16,781 nucleotides of DNA from Tritrichomonas foetus (lineage: Eukaryota > Parabasalia > Tritrichomonadida > Tritrichomonadidae), in NCBI GenBank assembly GCA_001839685.1, contig MLAK01001406.1:1-16781 (forward strand), read 5' to 3'. How positions within the stretch are numbered: the first letter of the stretch is position 1; the number at the start of each line of letters is the position of its first letter. Of the stretch, positions 1-8,325 are shown piece by piece. Position numbers and translations under genes: made by a program. The notes under the pieces were generated by a model. That model worked only from the letters and a program-made list of their open reading frames with translations, had not been told where the DNA came from and did not search any database.

Positions 1-401
1 TTGGGTTTGATGAAATTTCATGTTTAAATTTGTTTTTTCGTTAGTTTTCTCATTCATGAATTTTGAGTTGGGATAAGTTGAAGCGAAGCGCAAAAAATCA
101 CAACTGTATACTCTACTGCATAATTCAATGACCTAGATCAGGTAAATCTCATAATTGACTTTTTGAATACATTTACTGCTTTCTGCATCTGTATCAAATT
201 CTCACATGCAAATCGAAAAATGATTCAATTCGATTTCACTCAATTTATCTAGTATTCAAAAATGATTATCAGTTAATACAAAATTTTATTTAAGAACTCT
301 CAATTCACTGAAAATCATTGAATTATATTGTATTCATTGAAATCATCACAAATCACGTCATGATGAGAAATATTGAGTTCAAAAAGATCTCTAAGAAAAA
401 T
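1..401. other. AT-rich upstream spacer, no gene seen
   Basis: This stretch is AT-rich, with many short TCATT-like words and no convincing reading frame. It holds the upstream region of the first Myb gene. The neighbouring gene on the left lies outside the window. I see no repeat or RNA gene here. Confidence 0.6.
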
Positions 402-408
402 TCATTTT
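402..408 (+). promoter_or_regulatory. Inr core promoter of the first Myb gene
   Basis: The word TCATTTT fits the trichomonad initiator consensus TCAYW, with the predicted transcription start at the A at 404. That lies 9 bases before the ATG at 413, a spacing typical of the very short 5' leaders in this lineage. I see no TATA-like word about 30 bases upstream. Confidence 0.75.
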
Positions 409-412
409 CACG

Positions 413-1558
413 ATGTTCAAAGATGCGTCTTTTCTCAATGGAGATTCAGCTGACTTCGACCTCGACATGATTTTTTCACATGCAGAAACTTTCGGAATGA
501 AAGATGAAGACCTCTTCTCAGAATCGATTTTCTCAAACAACGATGCTTTCAGTTTCCATGTTAAGACTGGCACCAATTCCAGTAGTGTTCCTTCAAGTAT
601 GACTTCAAATACACATTCGAATACTTATCCAAATTCGGCCCCACGTTTTAGCTATAGTTTCCCTCCAACATCGGCCTATGGATTTGATGGTATCGACTTC
701 AACAGTAATATCGACAATGACAACTCAGCAATGACCAGCAAAGTGACCAGCCCTGGAATTGAATCTGACATCACCATCAAGAACATCAACAATATAACGC
801 CTGATCCTTCTCCGAATCACAGTACTAACTGTCTGATCAACTCAATTGAAGAGAGTTTCAATGATGCAATGTTCGATCCAACCTCTCCAATTAATCAATC
901 TCTCTATTTCACAGATAATAATTCCGATACTGAAGAAAATAACAGAAAGAAAGACAATCATAGTCAGTCGAACAGTCGAAGGAATTCTATCGTCACAAAA
1001 GATAGCGTAAACAGCAGCCCAATGAACTGCTTCAATCTCACTCCAAATAACATCTGCTTATCTCCTTCAATCAATTCGAGCGAAAGTCTTCCGGCCAATT
1101 TGACATCCAATCTTGCACCAAACTTGTCACCAGGGATTGTTTCCAACTTCAATTCCAATTTCAAACCGCATTTGAATTCGTCGATTGAAATTCCACGCAA
1201 ATGTGAAAAACTGGCATCACTGAAGAACACAAGAGGAAAGAAGCAGCTTTGGACGAAAGATGAAGACGAGCGCCTTATGCAGGCAATTAGCGAATACGGC
1301 GTTGGCGAGTGGATGAAAGTCGCCGAGTCGATCGGAAATGGCAGAACCAGAGCCCAGTGCAGCCAGCGCTGGTCCCGCGTTTTGAATCCCGGTTTGAGGA
1401 GAAAGCCGTGGAGCCAGCAGGAGGATGCAATGCTTATTGCGGCGGTTTCGGCCAACGGGATTCACAAGTGGACGAAGGTGGCTGATGCTATACCTGGCAG
1501 ATGCGACGTTCAATGCAGATACAGATACATACAATTGTCCAAAAGTGATATCTGTTAA
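413..1558 (+). CDS. R2R3-type Myb DNA-binding protein, GC-rich domain
   Basis: Likely a nuclear sequence-specific transcription factor. The 381-residue product has two Myb repeats at its C-terminus. Repeat 1 has tryptophans at 280, 300 and 320. Repeat 2 has tryptophans at 333 and 353, with Tyr370 replacing the third. Myb repeats normally carry three aromatic residues about 18-20 apart, as here. The first 275 residues are low-complexity Ser/Asn/Pro with an acidic, hydrophobic start (residues 10-40), possibly an activation region; that role is inference. The start is set by the Inr 9 bases upstream. The Myb-coding part is strikingly GC-rich: 137 of 240 bases at 1261-1500, against 22 of 60 at 481-540. 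Trichomonads have many Myb paralogues, so the target genes cannot be named. The protein ends about 10 residues after repeat 2. The gene converges on the large minus-strand gene. Confidence 0.93.
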   Translation: MFKDASFLNGDSADFDLDMIFSHAETFGMKDEDLFSESIFSNNDAFSFHVKTGTNSSSVPSSMTSNTHSNTYPNSAPRFSYSFPPTSAYGFDGIDFNSNIDNDNSAMTSKVTSPGIESDITIKNINNITPDPSPNHSTNCLINSIEESFNDAMFDPTSPINQSLYFTDNNSDTEENNRKKDNHSQSNSRRNSIVTKDSVNSSPMNCFNLTPNNICLSPSINSSESLPANLTSNLAPNLSPGIVSNFNSNFKPHLNSSIEIPRKCEKLASLKNTRGKKQLWTKDEDERLMQAISEYGVGEWMKVAESIGNGRTRAQCSQRWSRVLNPGLRRKPWSQQEDAMLIAAVSANGIHKWTKVADAIPGRCDVQCRYRYIQLSKSDIC

Positions 1559-1725
1559 CGATGCAAATATTTTGATTTCGAAATATTTTGTTTATCGTTA
1601 CATTTTTATAGTAAGAATATAAACTTATGTGTTTTGACACTTATGTAAATAGGTTCAAATTTATGAGTCGAGCGATTATTTCCATAAATATTAAAATTTA
1701 GTTCGTTTATTTGCTGTCATGTTTT

Positions 1726-2074
1726 TTAAGTTATTTTCCAAAGAATAAGATTTTTCAAACGATTCACAGATAGGTTGAAGCATTTTGCGGCGTGTTCTTT
1801 GGTTTCATGAGGCGATATTTCCAAATTTTCAATTCAAGGCAAATTGTGAGAAAAAACAATTGAATTTCTTGAATTTTCTGTATAAGAGATTTTTTTTTCC
1901 ATCACTGTTTATGACGAGTTTATCAAAAATTTGATTCCCAAGTATTGAAGAAAGAAGAGATATTTCAATTAGCGTTCGATAATTTTGAATATAAAAGATT
2001 GTGTGATTGATCCAATATTTCTGAGAATACTTTTTCAGAAAATTTTCTTTCAATTTTTTTTTGGATGAATTCAA
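1726..2074 (-). pseudogene. Possible decayed gene remnant, family unknown
   Basis: On the minus strand an 81-codon frame (2074 down to 1829) is followed, after a shift of frame, by a 35-codon open stretch (1833 down to 1726). The second stretch has coding-like composition, including the words NLEISPHETKEHAAKC and NLSVNRLKN. Its DNA is locally richer in GC (25 of 60 bases at 1761-1820) than the spacer. I see no Inr before the Met and do not recognise the family. Frames of this length do occur by chance in AT-rich DNA, so this is tentative. Confidence 0.3.
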
Positions 2075-2194
2075 AATTGAAATAAAATTTATCTAGTTTT
2101 TATATGTCGCCTATTCTTGCATCTCGTTAATGAAATTATCTTTTTTTAGGTTCATATACATCACAATAATGAGGTGATGCTAAATCAATAATTT

Positions 2195-2231
2195 AGGATA
2201 ATATTATTCCATCATTTTTGATGGTTATCCT
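2195..2231. repeat. Bulged hairpin
   Basis: AGGATAA (2195-2201) pairs with TTATCCT (2225-2231), and CCATCA (2209-2214) pairs with TGATGG (2219-2224) around a TTTT loop. Seven unpaired bases lie on the left side. It sits in the spacer between two convergent genes; no function is known. Confidence 0.45.
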
Positions 2232-2526
2232 GAAAGACATGAAACTCGATTTAATTTTTTCACAATCCATTCTTTAAATTTATTTGAATTTCTTACTCCG
2301 AAGGAACCTGAAATTGGTGAAATGACCATGACAGTGATCTCAAAAAAAATAACTTTCAGGATTTCTCTGAAATTTTAATTAAAATTGCATCATTCGAGAC
2401 CATAAATATTTATTCTCACAGTTGAAAATAATAAGCTGTGGAAATTCACATAATTAATTGTGAAATTATTTATATATGAATGATTTCTGTTGGTTTGAAC
2501 CTAGTCTGCATTCATCCTTCCTAAAT

Positions 2527-2589
2527 TCACCAAAATTTCTTATGAACGTATCAGTAAACCTTCAAAGTCATGAATCACCAAAATTTCTT
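2527..2589. repeat. 15-bp direct repeat pair
   Basis: TCACCAAAATTTCTT occurs at 2527-2541 and again at 2575-2589, 48 bases apart, downstream of the 1041-codon gene. No function is evident. Confidence 0.5.
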
Positions 2590-2650
2590 TCATAAACAAA
2601 ACAGTTAAAAAGTTGAACAATTGTATCATCATATGTCGAATCAAAAAGTG

Positions 2651-2678
2651 AAAAAATAAAATAAAATAAAATAAAATT
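2651..2678. repeat. AAAAT microsatellite
   Basis: About four to five uninterrupted copies of a 5-base AAAAT unit, about 100 bases past the stop of the minus-strand gene. A simple repeat. Confidence 0.85.
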
Positions 2679-2775
2679 ATGAAAGAATTTCAAAAGAATT
2701 TACAAATGCCAACTAAAAACAGACTTTTCATTCACGTTTTCGTTCATGATTTCAATTGTTGATTCGCTCGTTGTT

Positions 2776-5700
2776 TCAATATGGTGGAGGCAAGCTATGA
2801 AGTTTCGCAACTTTTGGTAAAAATTTAATCAGCTCCTCTTTCACATGATTTTGATTCATAAATGACCTTAAAACAGATTTAGGCTCACTTTGAATCAACA
2901 TCAATAAAAATTGATCCAAGTATGAATGCATTTTCCTAATTTCGGTTGAATTATGTGAAGCATTATATGCAGTAAATAATTTTGCTGCAATTGAAACATT
3001 CGGGTCTGACAAATGAGTGAAAAACTCAATCAAATTATTTTTGGTACCTTCTTCAACACCGATAATTTTTATCATTGGTTTTGCCAAATGTGTTAATGTT
3101 GGAATCATACAAACAATCACTTTTTCATCGAATGAAGAAAATGCAGCATCAAGTTTTTTAGAAAGAGATTCATTCGATCGAATGAAAGAGACAAAATGGG
3201 CTTGTTTCAAAACAGCATTACGAAAAGTGTACCATACAGTTAATCTATATTCAGTCGGTAAATCACCTTTTCTTGTCATTTCAGAAAGAATGAATTCCCA
3301 AATTTCTGGAAGTGCAACAGATTGATATTCAAGTGCTTTAATCTTGAAAAGAACCTTTAAACACCTCATTTTATAAATATTTGGATTATTGATTAATGAA
3401 AGTGAAGTTGTTACCGCGAATTTATTAATTAAATCAACAAAATCTTTTCGATTAAAGCAATAAATAGCTTCAGAATCAATACAAAGAGTTAATAAATTAT
3501 ACAAAAATAAAATATTTTCCTCATTATTTAAATCATTTGAAAATAAAGAGAAAAATCCTTGAAATTGGGCAAATGGAAGAGGACGGAAGTCAAACATTGT
3601 TTTTGTTTCTCGGAATAATGTGAAAATTGATAATAAAAAGTTTCGAAACACTTTAGAACCATTACAAATCATATTTACAACAGATGAAGGGGACGCTTGA
3701 ATTAATTGAATCTGAAGAGCAATTGAGGTATCAGAATGAATCATTAAATTCCATAATGAATGCGAATCCCTTCGAATTTCTTTTGAAGATGATTCAAAGC
3801 CTCGCTGCATGAATTTTAATAAGTCATGACCAGCAAATATTCGAATGATTTTTGTATATTGCAATAAAATAGTTGTTCTAAGTAAACGAAAATAAAATTT
3901 ATGAACTAAAACATTTGATGAATGAAAACCATCTAAAATTTTAGGGAAGAGTGAATCACTCATTACTATTTCTATTATTTTGGAATAAGATTTATGTAAA
4001 AGATTTCTTAAGAATTTTGAAAACTGTGTAAATTTTGCATTACCTGAAAAAACAATCGAATATAAAGTGTAAAGGAGCTGAGCTTGTCTGAAATCCATAA
4101 CAAGTGTTTCAATTTGGGACTCGCGTTGGGGGTCATCATTAATGGCTTCATTTATTTCTTCTTCGGGCATTGGGTCAAGCGGGAAGGAGCGAGAAGCAGT
4201 TAATCCAATTAATGAAACATATTGTTCGAGTGCGACGAGATCTAATTGTAAAATTGAATCATAGGCAGCAGGGGCACGTAATAGATATAAACAAATAACA
4301 GAAAACTTTGCGAGAAATCTTTCATCATCTGAAAAAGTTGATAACTTTATAATTTCATCGAGTGGAATGACTTCTAAAATCCTTTCTCCAACTGTTTTAC
4401 TTGGGTTAGAATCAGGTATCACTAAATGAATTACGTTTTGGAATTGCATTGGCGAGAAATCAAGAATAAGCAGTTCTTTTGGATTGGATTCCAGTATTTT
4501 TAAGATTTCGTCACGTTTCTTTTTCAGTGTAAGTTGTTTTCCAATTAATTTCTCATCGGTTGTAGCAATTGTGGGGTGTAAATAAGTACTAGAATACAGT
4601 CCATCATTGATAGATTGACTAGAACTACTACTACTATTGGTATTGGTACTGTTTGTATGTTTTTCTCTAGGTTGGCTTTTAGTTTGCGAATTCGAATTCG
4701 AGTTTGGATTTGAATTGGGTGATTTTCTATTTGGAAAAATGACATGTCCACTTTTTGTGAAAATATTATTTGCCATAATGCCTGTATCAAGCATTGATCT
4801 TTCAACTCTCAGCATGCAAGTGAGTGATGAGCCTGTAACTGGAGCAAAAGGAAGGCCATACTCAGTTATATGCTGAACAACAGAAGCTGCATTTTCAATG
4901 TGCGCGTGCGGTGGAATAATGGAACTATAAATAAGACTTTTTCCAGATGTGCTGTCAGATTTCTCAGAATTTTCTTTAGAACTTGAATCATTGCTATTCA
5001 AATATTGTGAAGTTTTCTGAGATGATGAAGTATTTTGAATGTTATGAATATTTTGAATGTATGCTCTTTTCAATTTTCTGACCAGTATTGAAATTTTTTT
5101 CTCTTTAATTGGTCGATTCGTCAAAGGTTGTGGCTTCGTATGCGGCTCGATCGGAGGAGGTGGAGCAGACATTATTACGTCATCTTCCTGCTTCAAATTT
5201 ATAATATCGCCCACTTGTTTCGGGCTTGGCGGCAAAAAATCAGAATTTTGTGCAATTTCTCCCCATCTCATCATTGCAGCTTCGTATTCGGCAAATGTTT
5301 TGTATAACGACGGATCGGTTCTTTGCGGAATGAGTCTTGAGTTCCACGGATTTTCGTTATTTAAATGATATTTCATGAGAATTTCGCTATCGTTTAATCC
5401 TTTGGCTGGCAAAACGTCATCTTCGGAAAAGTTTTCGCCTTTCTGTAGCATTTTTGCCACGTGTATGAAATTCTCTGGGCCAAGCGGTGATGTTTCCGCA
5501 TTGAAATTGCGAATCAGCCTTCGCTTCTGGGCGAAGTCGGCCCACTCCTCAGGCGAAATAATCTGCGGGGGAGAAAGTTGTGGGATCGCAAGAGAAAGAG
5601 GAACGGGAATCGTGGCATGCTTTGAAAAATTGATAAACTGTCGTTTCCATGTCCATAATTCAAACAAATACTGGTCAAACGAATTTGAATCATTAACGGC

Positions 5701-5901
5701 TGGAATTTTCTGGAACTCTGGAACGTCGTCGACTGGCAAAAATTGGCGATTTAAAACTTTTCCATCTGATGTCGAAAAAACTTTGGTTTTGGATTCGTTT
5801 TTTATATTGGGCGAATTGTATTTATGGCGGGTAACTGTGTAGGTTTTTGAAAGGTTGGTCTCATATTCGGTAATGCGATTATTTGTCGAATTTCCTTTCA
5901 T
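2776..5901 (-). CDS. Large hypothetical protein, helical ARM-like C-terminus
   Basis: This 1041-residue protein was not recognised. Residues 75-235 are a compact region rich in Trp, Pro and Phe (LFELWTWKRQF, SPEEWADFAQKRR, AEYEAAMMRWGEIA). A Pro run follows at 247-250, then a basic segment (262-280) and Ser/Asn-rich linkers (290-320 and 390-435). From about 450 to 1030 the sequence is a series of amphipathic helices resembling armadillo/HEAT-type solenoids, suggesting a scaffold or adaptor; this is a judgement from the pattern. No signal peptide, clear membrane segment or catalytic motif is visible. The start is the first Met of the frame, with a TCATTA Inr 32 bases upstream. The 5' third looks more GC-rich than the 3' part. 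I recall similar N-terminal modules in trichomonad hypothetical proteins but cannot confirm it. It is divergent from the kinase gene. Confidence 0.85.
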   Translation of the reverse strand: MKGNSTNNRITEYETNLSKTYTVTRHKYNSPNIKNESKTKVFSTSDGKVLNRQFLPVDDVPEFQKIPAVNDSNSFDQYLFELWTWKRQFINFSKHATIPVPLSLAIPQLSPPQIISPEEWADFAQKRRLIRNFNAETSPLGPENFIHVAKMLQKGENFSEDDVLPAKGLNDSEILMKYHLNNENPWNSRLIPQRTDPSLYKTFAEYEAAMMRWGEIAQNSDFLPPSPKQVGDIINLKQEDDVIMSAPPPPIEPHTKPQPLTNRPIKEKKISILVRKLKRAYIQNIHNIQNTSSSQKTSQYLNSNDSSSKENSEKSDSTSGKSLIYSSIIPPHAHIENAASVVQHITEYGLPFAPVTGSSLTCMLRVERSMLDTGIMANNIFTKSGHVIFPNRKSPNSNPNSNSNSQTKSQPREKHTNSTNTNSSSSSSQSINDGLYSSTYLHPTIATTDEKLIGKQLTLKKKRDEILKILESNPKELLILDFSPMQFQNVIHLVIPDSNPSKTVGERILEVIPLDEIIKLSTFSDDERFLAKFSVICLYLLRAPAAYDSILQLDLVALEQYVSLIGLTASRSFPLDPMPEEEINEAINDDPQRESQIETLVMDFRQAQLLYTLYSIVFSGNAKFTQFSKFLRNLLHKSYSKIIEIVMSDSLFPKILDGFHSSNVLVHKFYFRLLRTTILLQYTKIIRIFAGHDLLKFMQRGFESSSKEIRRDSHSLWNLMIHSDTSIALQIQLIQASPSSVVNMICNGSKVFRNFLLSIFTLFRETKTMFDFRPLPFAQFQGFFSLFSNDLNNEENILFLYNLLTLCIDSEAIYCFNRKDFVDLINKFAVTTSLSLINNPNIYKMRCLKVLFKIKALEYQSVALPEIWEFILSEMTRKGDLPTEYRLTVWYTFRNAVLKQAHFVSFIRSNESLSKKLDAAFSSFDEKVIVCMIPTLTHLAKPMIKIIGVEEGTKNNLIEFFTHLSDPNVSIAAKLFTAYNASHNSTEIRKMHSYLDQFLLMLIQSEPKSVLRSFMNQNHVKEELIKFLPKVAKLHSLPPPY

Positions 5902-5928
5902 TTTGCGAATTTTATCTTCAATTTTTTT

Positions 5929-5935
5929 GTAATGA
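5929..5935 (-). promoter_or_regulatory. Inr of the 1041-codon gene
   Basis: Read on the minus strand, TCATTAC fits the TCAYW initiator, with the start at the A at 5933. This gives a 5' leader of about 32 bases, longer than usual for trichomonads. It lies directly downstream of the two TATA-like tandem motifs at 5938-5970. Confidence 0.5.
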
Positions 5936-5937
5936 AT

Positions 5938-5970
5938 TCACTTTTTATATGGTGAATCACTTTTTATATG
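5938..5970 (-). promoter_or_regulatory. Tandem TATA-like promoter motif
   Basis: A 14-base word, CATATAAAAAGTGA on the minus strand, occurs twice (5938-5951 and 5957-5970) with a 19-base period. The first copy abuts the Inr. The distal TATAAAAA lies about 30 bases before the predicted start, a classical TATA spacing. A promoter role is inferred from position and repetition. A related GGTGAATT word recurs near 5991. Confidence 0.45.
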
Positions 5971-6031
5971 ATCTTACATATTATCTTATGGTGAATTTAA
6001 TTGCCATTTGACATGTCTAATACATCATATA

Positions 6032-6051
6032 TCATTGAAATTATTCAATGA
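6032..6051. repeat. 8-bp hairpin
   Basis: TCATTGAA (6032-6039) and TTCAATGA (6044-6051) form a perfect stem with loop ATTA. It lies about 130 bases before the start of the minus-strand gene. Both arms contain Inr-like TCATT words, one on each strand, so it could in principle be a bidirectional start site. That is speculative. Confidence 0.4.
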
Positions 6052-6743
6052 TTAAATGTCTAGTATTTATCAAAAAGTCGGCGATGAATAGTGATTTTTA
6101 AATATGTTATTTGGTCGTTAATCATCTTTCTTCTGCCAAGTTTTTCTGTCGCAACTATCTGAAAAAAAAGGAAAAAACTCGAATCATATCACAGTATTAA
6201 TTTGTTAAGTTAAAAGAAGTACTTGGGGTGTGTTGTCATGACTATATTCTAAAAACTGATGACATTCAACAAAGTGACGATTATTCTTATAAAAATTGGA
6301 TTATCATGTGATAAGATGATTGTTTCATGATATTCATGTATATAACCATCGTATTTTTATGAATTTTATAACAATCGTATTTTGTTGAAAAAAATACGCA
6401 AATGTCATGGTAATTAATATATATTTAAAGTTTTTAATTCTGAATTATCGATGTATTCTTCGTAATATCAATATTATATCAAATAAAATAAATCATCCAT
6501 ATTTGATGGAATATATGCCAAAATTTGGTCGATAAAACAATATGCTGGTCTTATGTGAAAAGAGATAAAAATAATTTTCGCTTTAAAGGAGTAAAATGCC
6601 AATAAAACTGGCTTTTCAAGCATAGTCAATTTTTCTCATTTGGATAGAAAATTTACTCTATCTAATATTCGTATTATAGTCAAAGACTACGACAGTACGA
6701 CTGTAAAAAGGATTTTTGATCCTTCTTTTCGAAAAAGCTTTTG

Positions 6744-6766
6744 AAAAAAAAAAAAAAAAAAAAAAA
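6744..6766. repeat. Poly-A tract, 23 A
   Basis: An uninterrupted run of 23 A. It could be slippage-grown, or the tail of an old retrocopied sequence. No adjoining reading frame supports the latter. Confidence 0.85.
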
Positions 6767-6862
6767 TGAAAAGAAAATAATCGCCTCAAATAGATGTATA
6801 CAAACCAAATAGTCTTAACGTACGAAATCACTAAAATGATCCTTATCATCAGTATTACTTAA

Positions 6863-7509
6863 TACCATCAGTCAAAAATCAAAATCCAAATAGCTAAAAG
6901 AATGACGGAAATTTCCCTTATCGCAAACTTCGCAAATGGCCGAATTCAAAAATATTTCGAAAATGATTCTGAAGAAGCTATTGTTTCAGTTTTCGGGTGA
7001 ACAGCTTTCAGTCAATTGTTAAATCTATTTTTTATAGTTATGAGCCATATTTATTCATAGTTTTGAAATTTTGCAACAATTAAACCGAAAAAAGAGCGAT
7101 TTTGGAGAAAGCCTAAAAAAAAATTGTGAGAAGCTTTTTTTCCAAGAATCACAAAGATTATAATACTGCTTCCCATAATTCTATTTACACTTCTTCTATC
7201 GATTTTTAATTAAAAATCGCGAAAATTTTGATAGTTTTAACTCAGTGATGTTGAATTCATTCAATTTCCATTTGACAAATATGAATGTATTGAAATCTTT
7301 TCTGTCATAAAATTTTAGTATATGAAGAAAATAGACTGGCAGTCCTCAACAGCACATTCTCAAGCAGGGATACAGATACAACGATTGAAAGACCAAATCA
7401 AGAAAAATGGAATCCAATATGTTTTTTTCCAGACTTGATGCCAAGTGAATTTTCTGATGACTCGCCATTTAGATGGCAAAACATTCGTAATCTTCTCATT
7501 GATGCCTAA
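6863..7509 (+). pseudogene. Possible decayed gene, three coding-like fragments
   Basis: Three plus-strand open stretches follow one another. Fragment A (6863-7060) contains MTEISLIANFANGRIQKYF and is broken by an in-frame TGA at 6998-7000. Fragment B (7044-7163) is in another frame and includes FEILQQLNRKKSDFGESLKK. Fragment C (7294-7509, 71 codons, no usable Met) includes EKWNPICFFPDLMPSEF and FRWQNIRNLLIDA. Fragment C DNA is richer in GC (66 of 180 bases at 7321-7500) than its flanks (17 of 60 at 7561-7620). Its residues (Pro, Asp, Trp, Arg) are unlike random AT-rich translation. I do not recognise the family. Chance frames remain possible, and a missed spliced gene is less likely because I found no trichomonad-type splice motif. 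Confidence 0.35.
7200..7219. repeat. 20-bp perfect palindrome
   Basis: CGATTTTTAATTAAAAATCG is identical to its reverse complement. It lies between fragments B and C of the possible pseudogene and may be an AT-rich binding site or a chance event. Confidence 0.6.
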
Positions 7510-8307
7510 ATTTTTTTTATTTATATCAAAATTATTAATATTTTTTTTATACTTCATTTTTGTATTTTGGAAAACATTATAATTTTCGATGGAGGGTCAT
7601 ATGATAATAAAAAGCACGATTTATGATCAGAAATAATCAAGATATTAATGCTATAAAATCACTTTTTATCTCAATAATTCTCAGAAATTTCTGTGGGGTT
7701 TATTTTTTTCTCACAATTTTTTTTTGGATTTGGTTTTCTCTGTATCTTGATTTTTAAATTATAATATTTATATATTATTAATAGGATTACAATTAAATAA
7801 TATTTAGATGACAATAATATCAACAATTATTCATTTAGATCTCTCAATAGTCTTCTACATCTAGAGCTAGTTAGTTTGTATACATCTTTAATAAACAAAC
7901 TTTCAAAATATTCCTTAAACAAAATAGTGACTTTTCAATAGATTTTATCATTTTTTTCCTCGACTTTTCATAGTCTATTGATATCAAATATCATATTTTA
8001 TCTATACACAATTTCTTTGTATTAGTTATTTCCAGATTAATCACCGTTGGAGTAAATAAACAAATGTCTATCGTATATTTTTTCATGAACTATTTTTTCT
8101 CATGAGACTTTCAATTTTTTTCAATTGAGATTATATTCAAATATGAAGAAATTCTGAAATCATTCAAATCAATCATATTTTCAATAAATAATGATCGAAT
8201 TTGTATTCAATAATTTCATATTATTCAATACTTCGTTTTCATTTCATTTTGAATTTTCAATACTAACATTGGATTTGAGAGTACTGAAAAGCTAAGATTT
8301 TGTTTTC

Positions 8308-8314
8308 CCATTAT
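8308..8314 (+). promoter_or_regulatory. Weak Inr-like element of the kinase gene
   Basis: CCATTAT differs from the TCAYW consensus only at the first base. Its A at 8310 is 16 bases before the ATG at 8326. This is the best candidate close to the start but is not a perfect match. Confidence 0.3.
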
Positions 8315-8325
8315 CTTCTTTTGTC

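Larger units (their letters stand above)
1559..2775. other. Convergent spacer, mostly AT-rich
   Basis: This 1.2 kb lies between the 3' ends of two convergent genes. It holds a possible decayed minus-strand coding remnant (1726-2074), a bulged hairpin (2195-2231), a 15-base direct repeat (2527-2541 and 2575-2589) and an AAAAT microsatellite (2651-2678). No intact gene is supported. Confidence 0.6.
5971..8325. other. Long divergent spacer between two gene starts
   Basis: This 2.4-kb AT-rich region separates the divergent starts of the large unknown gene and the kinase. It holds a hairpin (6032-6051), a 23-A tract (6744-6766), plus-strand coding-like fragments (6863-7509) and a 20-bp perfect palindrome (7200-7219). 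The stretch 7510-8300 is very AT-rich and I see nothing definite in it. No intact gene is supported. Confidence 0.6.

Noticed and set aside
964..1534. Long minus-strand frames opposite the first Myb gene
   Set aside because: They are antisense shadows of the GC-rich Myb coding region, where few stops occur in any frame.
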